NCBI GenBank assembly: GCA_017546885.1
Contig: JAFYRQ010000017.1
Coordinates: forward strand, 1 to 5,019
From: Alphaproteobacteria bacterium
GTDB lineage: Bacteria > Pseudomonadota > Alphaproteobacteria > RF32 > CAG-239
Length of the DNA stretch: 5,019 nucleotides
Direction: 5' to 3'
Part shown: one piece after another, positions 1-5,019 of the stretch
Position numbering within the stretch: the first letter of the stretch is position 1
Layout of the letters: every line of letters begins with the position of its first letter
Notes under the pieces: model-generated
What the model saw: only the letters and a program-made list of their open reading frames with translations
What the model was told of the DNA's origin: nothing
Databases searched by the model: none
Position numbers and translations under genes: made by a program

Positions 1-2312
1 TCTGATTGAACCACAACCTTATTAACCTGAGTACCGAAGTTCACGTCATTGATATATGATGAACCGAGATATTGCCCCAATGCACCATAAATATCACCCA
101 CAGATGTTTTCATTGACTCTGCTTTTTCACGATTTACATCAACGAAAATTTGCGGAGTTTTAGCATTATAAGTTGAAAAGGCATAACTCAAAATTCCCGA
201 TGTATTCATTCTGCCTAACAATGTTTGCAAAGCACCATCCAACAAAAGCGGATCACTGCTGTTTAATGCTTGCAAACGGAAATCCATACCATTTGTGCTA
301 CCTAACCCCGGAATAGCAGGAAACTCAAACATATTAACATTAGCTTCAGGTGTAGTTTTTGCAACTTCTGCTCTAACCCTATTTAAAATATTAGTTGATA
401 GCAATGCTTCGTCGGTTCTTTCGCTCCAAGGTTCAAGAATAACAATCATAAATGCGGCATTTTCACCACCACCACCGATCATGCTCATACCGGAAATGTT
501 CATCACGTGAGCCACACCTTGAGTTTTTTTAGCAATATTGGCAATACGTTCTACAACTTCTTCGGTACGATTACGAGATGCGCCTTCCGGTAATTGCATA
601 TCAATCATAAATACACCTTGGTCTTCTTCAGGAATAAAACTGGTTTGGCTAACATTTAATATTCCGCAAATACAAAGGATGATTAGCCCCAGTATTGTTG
701 CAATTACACTGATTTTTTTGCTGGCAAATGTCATAATTGCTGCATATTTGTCACGAGATTTATCCATAACATTTGAGAACCAAAACAACGGACCGCTTGT
801 ATATGGCTTTAATGGTCTCAACATTGTAGCACATAATGCCGGAGATAAAGTCAAAGCATTTAATGATGAAAATGAAACCGAAGCAGAAATTGCAATCGCA
901 AATTGTTGATAAATTTTACCTGTAATTCCGCCCATAAATGCAATAGGAACAAAAATTGCCAATAATACCAAGGTTGTTGCGATAATTGCACCTGACACTT
1001 GTTCCATAGCCTTAATCGTTGCTTGTTTCGGAGAGAGATTTTCATTTTCCATAAGGAACAAAACACGCTCAACCACAACAATAGCATCATCCACTACCAA
1101 ACCAATAGCTAATACCAAACCGAATAAGGTTAAAATATTAAGACTGAATCCCATTGCCAATAATACAGCAAATGTAGCAAATAATGACACAGGGATAGTT
1201 AAAGTCGGAACCAATGTTGAGCGCCAATCTTGTAAGAAAATATAACAAACAAAAACCACCAAAACAAAAGTCAAGAGTAAAGTCCAAACAACTTCTTCAA
1301 TGGATGTTTTGATATATTCTGTTGCGTCATAAGCAACTATAAGTTCAAAATCTTCCGGAAACATCGATTCTATACGAGCAATTTCTTTGCGTAAATTACT
1401 CATAGCTTGAATTGCATTGGCGCCCGACAACAGGTTAACAGCAATAGCTACTGACGGAGCAAGGTCAAATTGAGATTTTGCACGATAATCTTCTTCACCG
1501 ATTTCAATTCTGGCTACATCTTTCAAACGAACCAATCCGCCTTCTTCATTAGTACGAACAATGATATTTTCAAAATCTTCAACTTTATTTAAACGACCGG
1601 TTGATTGCAGTGTATAAACCATTTGCTGTGTTCCGTCACCGGGCATAGCACCGACTTTACCTAATGATGGTTGAATATTTTGGCTTTTAATCGCTGCTGC
1701 AACTGCAGAAACAGGCATATTTAATGCTGCAATTTTATCAGCATTCAACCAAACACGCATTCCCAAAGGAGGGGCATAAACATTAGCTTCTCCCACTCCG
1801 TTCACACGAATAAGGTTTTTCTTAATATTGTTTTGAACGTAGTCACTCAATTGAAGTGTATTCATTGTCCCGTTAGGAGAACGAGCAGTCAAAAAACCTA
1901 AAATGTCGGTAGAACGGCGAAACACGCTAACCCCGTGTTGTTGTACTTCGGCAGGCAATTTTGATAATGCTTGTTGTACACGGTTTTGGGTTTTTACTTG
2001 TGCCAAATCAGGATCAATACCAACCTTAAATGTAACTGTTAAATGGTAGCTTCCGTTTGCATCGGATTTAGAATCCATATACAACATATCTTCAACACCA
2101 TTAACCGCTTCTTCCAGCGGAATACCTACGGTATTTGCCACAACTTCGGCACTTGCTCCCGGGTATGAAGCAGAAACCGTAATTGTCGGAGGTGTAACTT
2201 GCGGATATAACGAAATCGGCAAAGAAAAGAGGGAGATTGCACCGGCCAAAGTCAGCACAATCGAAATAACCATCGCAAAACGAGGACGTTCAATAAATAT
2301 TCTTGAAAACAT
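1..2312 (-). CDS. HAE1-family RND multidrug efflux pump, inner-membrane subunit (AcrB/MexB-like), C-terminus outside the window
   Basis: This is the proton-driven inner-membrane transporter of a tripartite efflux pump. It would export drugs, bile-type detergents or other amphiphiles through an outer-membrane channel. The ATG at 2312 opens a frame that stays open to the window edge, giving 770 residues of an expected 1030-1050. TM1 (about residues 12-31) is followed by a porter domain with AcrB-like stretches such as YPGASAEVV and LPAEVQQHGVSV. TM2-TM4 lie at about 341-360, 366-388 and 391-413. The proton-relay Asp pair, D408-D409, sits in LVVDDAIVVVE and matches AcrB D407/D408. FIPEEDQG at 559-566 begins the second porter half. 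The readable part ends in the docking domain (YLGSSYINDV). The partner lysine of TM10 would be off the edge. The gene starts 3 nt after the adaptor stop and is surely co-translated with it. HAE1 membership is firm by motif. The substrate is unknown, and no specific symbol is assigned. Confidence 0.96.
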   Translation of the reverse strand, partial: MFSRIFIERPRFAMVISIVLTLAGAISLFSLPISLYPQVTPPTITVSASYPGASAEVVANTVGIPLEEAVNGVEDMLYMDSKSDANGSYHLTVTFKVGIDPDLAQVKTQNRVQQALSKLPAEVQQHGVSVFRRSTDILGFLTARSPNGTMNTLQLSDYVQNNIKKNLIRVNGVGEANVYAPPLGMRVWLNADKIAALNMPVSAVAAAIKSQNIQPSLGKVGAMPGDGTQQMVYTLQSTGRLNKVEDFENIIVRTNEEGGLVRLKDVARIEIGEEDYRAKSQFDLAPSVAIAVNLLSGANAIQAMSNLRKEIARIESMFPEDFELIVAYDATEYIKTSIEEVVWTLLLTFVLVVFVCYIFLQDWRSTLVPTLTIPVSLFATFAVLLAMGFSLNILTLFGLVLAIGLVVDDAIVVVERVLFLMENENLSPKQATIKAMEQVSGAIIATTLVLLAIFVPIAFMGGITGKIYQQFAIAISASVSFSSLNALTLSPALCATMLRPLKPYTSGPLFWFSNVMDKSRDKYAAIMTFASKKISVIATILGLIILCICGILNVSQTSFIPEEDQGVFMIDMQLPEGASRNRTEEVVERIANIAKKTQGVAHVMNISGMSMIGGGGENAAFMIVILEPWSERTDEALLSTNILNRVRAEVAKTTPEANVNMFEFPAIPGLGSTNGMDFRLQALNSSDPLLLDGALQTLLGRMNTSGILSYAFSTYNAKTPQIFVDVNREKAESMKTSVGDIYGALGQYLGSSYINDVNFGTQVNKVVVQS

Positions 2313-2328
2313 ATTTTATTTTCCTTCT
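2313..2328 (-). repeat. 16-base direct repeat at the adaptor-pump junction, copy 2 of 2
   Basis: AGAAGGAAAATAAAAT on the minus strand is identical to the copy at 3469-3484. It contains the ribosome binding site, the last sense codons and the stop of the adaptor gene, and it ends just before the pump ATG. Confidence 0.6.
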
Positions 2329-3470
2329 GTCTTAACTTCTTCAGCACGAACTTTTTTGCCGTCGCTGACTTTTTGCAAGCCTTGAATAATAACTTTGTCG
2401 CCGTCTTTTAAGCCTGATTTTACAATCTGACGGGTTCCGAATACTTCACCTAACTCTACACGACGTTGTTCTACCAAGCTATCCTTATTAACAACCATAA
2501 CGTAGCTACCATGTTCATCTTGTCCTACTGAAGCTTGAGAAACTGTCAAAGCATTTTTAGTTATACCGGAATCGACATCAAGATTTACATAACTTCCCGG
2601 AACCAACAAACCGTCACTGTTATCAAATTCTGCATAAACAGCCAAAGTTGCAGTTGCAGTATCAATAGAGTTGTCAACAAACTCATCGGTAGATGTCTTT
2701 CTGATAACTTCTCCGTTAGGGAGTTGAACTCTAACTTTCAAATGTGTATCTCCGGAACGATTTTGCAAAAAGTTTGTTATTTGTTTATCTGTAACCGAAA
2801 AAGTAATTCTTATCGGATTAACTTGAACAACTGAAGCTAAAATACCGGTTGCGGAACTAACAAAATTGCCTTCGGTAACTTTTGCCTTACCTATTTTTCC
2901 GGAAAACGGAGCTTTAATTTCTGCATGGTCTAAATCTATTTTGGCTAAAGAATAATTTGCTTCTGCTTGTTTTACGGCAGCTTGAGCCTGTAACAAACTA
3001 GAATAAGCTTCATCAAGTTTTGCTTCTGAAGCATATTTTTGTTGATTCAATGATTTTTGACGATGATAATCTTTTTCAATTTTGGTTAAACTGGCTTTTG
3101 CAGAATCTAATTCTGCCTTACGTAAATCGGCTGTTGCCTGATATTTTTGTTTTTCAATTACAAACAAAACATCACCTTCATTAACCATTGAACCTTCGGT
3201 AAAAGTAACTTTTTCCATATATCCGCTGACTTGAGGTTGCAGACTTACCGAATTGATGGCATCAACTTTACCGATAAAATTTTGTGACGGAGTAATATCT
3301 TGTTTTTTAACAGCTTCTACCAAAACCATCGGTTCACCGGCGCCGCCCATAGCGCCCATCATTGCCGGCGGTGTAAAACGTGTTTTTAAAAACCATCCTG
3401 CTGTTACGCATAAAACAATCAATAAAAATTGTTTTAAGATTTTTCGATTACTCATTTGTCCTGTTTTCAT
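2316..3470 (-). CDS. RND efflux periplasmic adaptor (membrane fusion protein, AcrA/MexA-like)
   Basis: This protein links the inner-membrane RND pump to an outer-membrane channel. It has 384 residues, a normal length for the family. Residues 11-28 form a hydrophobic N-terminal segment after a basic start (KTGQMSNRKILK), so the protein is probably membrane-anchored. A Pro/Met/Gly-rich linker follows at about 34-48. The first lipoyl half-motif is near 75-108 (LQPQVSGYMEKVTFTEGSMVNEGD). An alpha-helical hairpin rich in Ala, Lys, Glu and Gln spans about 110-180, and the second lipoyl half is near 183-205 (IKAPFSGKIGKAKVTEGNFV). A beta-barrel covers about 210-300 and the membrane-proximal domain continues to the C-terminus (ending GLKDGDKVIIQGLQKV and a charged tail). 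The start at 3470 has a well-spaced AGAAGGA. A second ATG at 3455 has its AGGA only 3 nt away and is less likely. The gene lies between the repressor and the pump with gaps of 1 and 3 nt. Confidence 0.95.
   Translation of the reverse strand: MKTGQMSNRKILKQFLLIVLCVTAGWFLKTRFTPPAMMGAMGGAGEPMVLVEAVKKQDITPSQNFIGKVDAINSVSLQPQVSGYMEKVTFTEGSMVNEGDVLFVIEKQKYQATADLRKAELDSAKASLTKIEKDYHRQKSLNQQKYASEAKLDEAYSSLLQAQAAVKQAEANYSLAKIDLDHAEIKAPFSGKIGKAKVTEGNFVSSATGILASVVQVNPIRITFSVTDKQITNFLQNRSGDTHLKVRVQLPNGEVIRKTSTDEFVDNSIDTATATLAVYAEFDNSDGLLVPGSYVNLDVDSGITKNALTVSQASVGQDEHGSYVMVVNKDSLVEQRRVELGEVFGTRQIVKSGLKDGDKVIIQGLQKVSDGKKVRAEEVKTEGK
2322..2328 (-). promoter_or_regulatory. Ribosome binding site of the RND pump gene, inside the adaptor coding sequence
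   Basis: AGAAGGA on the minus strand lies 9 nt before the ATG at 2312, again within a terminal Glu-Gly-Lys-stop. It sets the pump start at a residue where the typical RND N-terminus (MFSRIFIERPRFAMVIS) begins. Confidence 0.7.
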
Positions 3471-3484
3471 TTTATTTTCCTTCT
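3469..3484 (-). repeat. 16-base direct repeat at the repressor-adaptor junction, copy 1 of 2
   Basis: This is the same 16 bases as at 2313-2328. Here the last two bases are the first two of the adaptor ATG, so the stop-to-start distance is 1 nt rather than 3. As a result, both upstream proteins end in Glu-Gly-Lys. Confidence 0.6.
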
Positions 3485-4095
3485 TTTTTTAGCCAGTTTA
3501 ATATTATATCCAAACCATTAATAAAATTTTTTGCTATGCTATAGTCTGAGTCTCTTTCAGATACATAAAAGTTGATTGCACCTTTCCACATATTAGTTAT
3601 GAGTTGTGCCGTATCTTTTATATCGACGGAAGCCGATATTTCTCCTCTTTTTTGCGCTGATGTCAAGGCGTTGTGTACAGTTGTTATATGAAATTTTCTA
3701 ATATCGCCTAACTCTGACAAAACCTTGTTAAAAACAGCATCTGACCATTCTACTTGCAACATAATAAAAAATATAAACTTTTGCAAAGCCGGATGTGTTT
3801 CCAAATAATTGGCCTCAAACACAAAGAAATCTCGCAATTCTTGCAAGTTTGCGGGAGAAGGATTGTTTGCTTTAGAATTTACAGACTTGATTTCCAAACG
3901 TTGTTTAATAAGCTCTACCAACAAATCGCTTTTATCTTTAAAATGCCAATATACTGCCCCTTTGGTCATACCGATTTTGGCAGCAATATCATCAAAAGAT
4001 GTTTTGGAAAATCCTTTTTCATAAAAGCAATCAAGGGCCGCTTGTAATATAAGCTGCCTTGTATTTTCTTTTTCTTCTTTGGTTTTGCGAACCAT
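3472..4095 (-). CDS. TetR/AcrR-family transcriptional repressor of the efflux operon
   Basis: This 207-residue protein has the standard TetR layout. Residues 10-56 form the DNA-binding domain. They include ILQAALDCFYEKGFSKTSFDDIAAKIGMTKGAVYWHFKDK, whose recognition helix (about T44-F52, TKGAVYWHF) is the family signature. The remainder is an all-helical ligand-binding and dimerisation domain, and its tail (WKGAINFY, then LDIILNWLKK) is reminiscent of AcrR and TtgR. The family normally represses adjacent efflux genes until a hydrophobic ligand binds. Here the gene is first in the same transcript as the adaptor and pump, and an AcrR-like inverted repeat covers its promoter, so autoregulation of the whole operon is the simplest reading. 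The ATG at 4095 has GAGG 5 nt upstream. The stop lies 1 nt before the adaptor start. The family call is seen in the sequence. The regulon is inferred from position, and the ligand is unknown. Confidence 0.94.
   Translation of the reverse strand: MVRKTKEEKENTRQLILQAALDCFYEKGFSKTSFDDIAAKIGMTKGAVYWHFKDKSDLLVELIKQRLEIKSVNSKANNPSPANLQELRDFFVFEANYLETHPALQKFIFFIMLQVEWSDAVFNKVLSELGDIRKFHITTVHNALTSAQKRGEISASVDIKDTAQLITNMWKGAINFYVSERDSDYSIAKNFINGLDIILNWLKKEGK
3478..3484 (-). promoter_or_regulatory. Ribosome binding site of the adaptor gene, inside the repressor coding sequence
   Basis: AGAAGGA on the minus strand lies 7 nt before the ATG at 3470 and within the last codons of the repressor (Glu-Gly-Lys-stop). 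Its spacing favours 3470 over the ATG at 3455. Together with the 1-nt intergenic gap it suggests translational coupling. Confidence 0.7.
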
Positions 4096-4100
4096 TATAG

Positions 4101-4104
4101 CCTC
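4101..4104 (-). promoter_or_regulatory. Ribosome binding site of the repressor gene
   Basis: GAGG on the minus strand lies 5 nt upstream of the ATG at 4095. It supports this start over an internal one, and the conserved N-terminal extension before the helix-turn-helix agrees. Confidence 0.6.
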
Positions 4105-4108
4105 AAAC

Positions 4109-4136
4109 TATTCATACATTCCGGTAGGTATGTATA
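4109..4136. promoter_or_regulatory. Predicted operator of the TetR/AcrR-type repressor (imperfect inverted repeat)
   Basis: This is a 28-base imperfect palindrome centred between 4122 and 4123, with 11 of 14 pairs complementary. The inner half-sites are CATACATTCC (4113-4122) and GGTAGGTATG (4123-4132). Bases 4111-4134 match the E. coli AcrR operator, as I recall it, at 18 of 24 positions, including the outer CATACATT and TATGTA blocks. The repeat overlaps the predicted -10 element and start region of the repressor gene, which suits autorepression. Binding by the adjacent repressor is inferred. Confidence 0.75.
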
Positions 4137-4161
4137 ACAATTTAAGTTTTAAAGCAAGCAA
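4131..4161 (-). promoter_or_regulatory. Predicted sigma-70-type promoter of the repressor-adaptor-pump operon
   Basis: On the minus strand an extended -10, TGTTATACA, covers 4139 to 4131, with the hexamer TATACA at 4136-4131. Upstream, TTGCTT occurs twice, overlapping in TTGCTTGCTT, at spacers of 19 nt (4161-4156) or 15 nt (4157-4152). Neither spacing is ideal, but an extended -10 relaxes the need for a good -35. Transcription would begin near 4124, leaving a leader of about 30 nt. This is the only intergenic space that could hold a promoter for the operon. Confidence 0.55.
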
Positions 4162-4185
4162 AAAATACTAAAAAATCAACAGATT

Positions 4186-5019
4186 TTATTTTTTATGCCC
4201 GCCGTAGCCCTGACCAATTTTACGACCGATGGATGATATTTTTTGTCCTATATCACTTTGAGCATGGATAGCTGCCGAACTGTTATTGTCTTTTCCGGGA
4301 TATAGCTGATAAAGTTTTCTGTATTCTCCGGAATTTACATTAGGCATAACCACATTAGCACCGGCTTGCAAAGCCATAATTCTGCCCTGCGGGTGCAAAG
4401 CTTCCATAGCTGTTGTCGCGGGAATATTTATATCAGGTAACAACAATCTCATAACTGCCATTGTTCTCAATGCCAAATTAAGTGACCCGCCCTGCTCTTT
4501 ACTTAGCGGTGTTTGAGGATGCGGAATAAACGGACCGATACCGGACATATCTACTTCTATATCCTTCAAGAAAAGCAAATCTTCGGCTATCGATTCAACA
4601 GATTGATTTGGCAAACCGACCATAATCCCCGAACCGAGCTCATAGCCTAATTCTTTTATCATCATAAGACAATCATAGCGATTTTGCCAACTCATATTTG
4701 GGTCTAATTTGTGATATAAGTCTTTATCCGTTGTTTCAATTCTCATCAAATATCTGTCGGCACCGGCTTCACGAAATGCTTTATATTCTTCATAACTGCG
4801 TTCACCGATACTTAAGGTTATTGCTACATCAAATTTTTTAATTTCCGAAATTATGTGACACATTCTGTCGATATTATAATACATATCTTCGCCCGACTGC
4901 ATTACAATAGTCTTAAACCCCATATTTACGGCTTGTTTTGCAGTTGCAATAATTTCTTCCGGTTCCATTCTGTATCTTTTAGCTTCTTTGTTACTGCTTC
5001 TGATACCGCAATATAAACA
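4186..5019 (-). CDS. hydE: [FeFe]-hydrogenase maturase HydE, radical SAM enzyme, N-terminus outside the window
   Basis: HydE is a radical S-adenosylmethionine enzyme that acts with HydF and HydG to build the di-iron subcluster of the [FeFe]-hydrogenase H-cluster. The readable 277 residues begin exactly at the second cysteine of the CX3CX2C iron-sulfur motif: CLYCGIRSSNKEAKRYRM. About 65 N-terminal residues, including the first cysteine, are therefore missing, judging from the roughly 350-residue Thermotoga maritima protein. HydE hallmarks follow in order: MQSGED, TLSIGE, AGADRYLMRIET, KELGYELGSGIMVGLP, GIGPFIPHPQTPL, IPATTAMEALHPQGR, then MPNVNSGEYRKLYQLYPGK and a GGHKK tail. These separate it from the related radical SAM enzymes BioB and PylB. 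No cysteines occur in the C-terminal region that carries an accessory cluster in some homologues. The ATG at 4968 lies downstream of the cysteine motif and is not the start. No other hydrogenase gene is visible in the window. Confidence 0.95.
   Translation of the reverse strand, partial: CLYCGIRSSNKEAKRYRMEPEEIIATAKQAVNMGFKTIVMQSGEDMYYNIDRMCHIISEIKKFDVAITLSIGERSYEEYKAFREAGADRYLMRIETTDKDLYHKLDPNMSWQNRYDCLMMIKELGYELGSGIMVGLPNQSVESIAEDLLFLKDIEVDMSGIGPFIPHPQTPLSKEQGGSLNLALRTMAVMRLLLPDINIPATTAMEALHPQGRIMALQAGANVVMPNVNSGEYRKLYQLYPGKDNNSSAAIHAQSDIGQKISSIGRKIGQGYGGHKK

Noticed and set aside
465..476. Four tandem ACC triplets as a simple-sequence repeat or phase-variation tract
   Set aside because: It is a short in-frame run coding four glycines. 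Changes in triplet number would not shift the frame, so it offers no on/off switch.
538..909. A 123-codon open frame on the plus strand
   Set aside because: It lies wholly antisense to the RND pump gene, whose translation matches its family throughout. The plus-strand product resembles no family I know.
860..1090. A 76-codon minus-strand open frame inside the pump gene
   Set aside because: It is out of frame with the pump, which reads through this region with intact TM4 motifs. The leucine-rich product is an artefact of frame shift over hydrophobic codons.
3453..3455. Alternative ATG for the adaptor (MSNRKILKQF)
   Set aside because: Its nearest AGGA is only 3 nt away, whereas the ATG at 3470 has a well-spaced AGAAGGA. 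Both would keep the N-terminal anchor, so function is not affected.
3253..3492. A plus-strand open frame opposite the adaptor N-terminus, and similar frames at 2535-2834, 3754-4047, 3809-4024 and 295-510
   Set aside because: Each is the reverse strand of a well-supported minus-strand gene, and none shows recognisable protein character.
4172..4187. Possible terminator hairpin after hydE (AAAATC, loop, GATTTT on the minus strand, then Ts)
   Set aside because: The stem has 6 pairs with a single G-C and it overlaps the hydE stop codon. It is too weak to call in such AT-rich DNA.
4186..5019. PylB (methylornithine synthase) or BioB instead of HydE
   Set aside because: The GPFIPHPQTPL, IPATTAM and YRKLYQLYPGK motifs match HydE closely, and no pyrrolysine or biotin gene is nearby.
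1..5019. CRISPR arrays, tRNA or rRNA genes, insertion sequences, or an undescribed system
   Set aside because: The window is almost fully occupied by four recognisable genes. The only intergenic space, 4096-4185, is accounted for by a promoter and operator.

Overview
The window is AT-rich, and everything that can be called lies on the minus strand. Reading from right to left in the direction of transcription, it holds the 3' part of a hydE gene ([FeFe]-hydrogenase maturation radical SAM enzyme), a short intergenic promoter/operator region of about 90 bases, and then a tightly packed efflux operon. The operon consists of a TetR/AcrR-type repressor, a periplasmic adaptor (membrane fusion protein), and most of an HAE1-type RND pump that runs off the left edge. 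There is no intergenic stretch longer than 90 bases, and no RNA gene, insertion sequence or CRISPR array was seen.

The tripartite-efflux components imply a Gram-negative cell. HydE implies an anaerobic or fermentative lifestyle with an [FeFe]-hydrogenase. The repressor, operator and pump all look proteobacterial in style. An uncultured, low-GC, host-associated anaerobic proteobacterium would fit, but the taxon cannot be fixed from this sequence.

Working model: the repressor binds an AcrR-like inverted repeat that covers the -10 element of its own promoter. It would therefore control itself, the adaptor and the pump as one transcript, being relieved when a toxic ligand enters its C-terminal pocket. 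The gene junctions are 1 and 3 nucleotides, and the ribosome binding site of each downstream gene is embedded in the last codons of the gene before it. An outer-membrane channel (TolC/OprM type) would be needed to complete the pump. It is not in the window and could lie beyond the left edge or elsewhere.

No previously undescribed system is evident. The more interesting details are the AcrR-like operator, the repressor leading the operon, a 16-base repeat at the two gene junctions, methionines in place of the canonical phenylalanines in the pump's predicted drug pocket, and a HydE without the C-terminal cysteines that hold an accessory cluster in some homologues.
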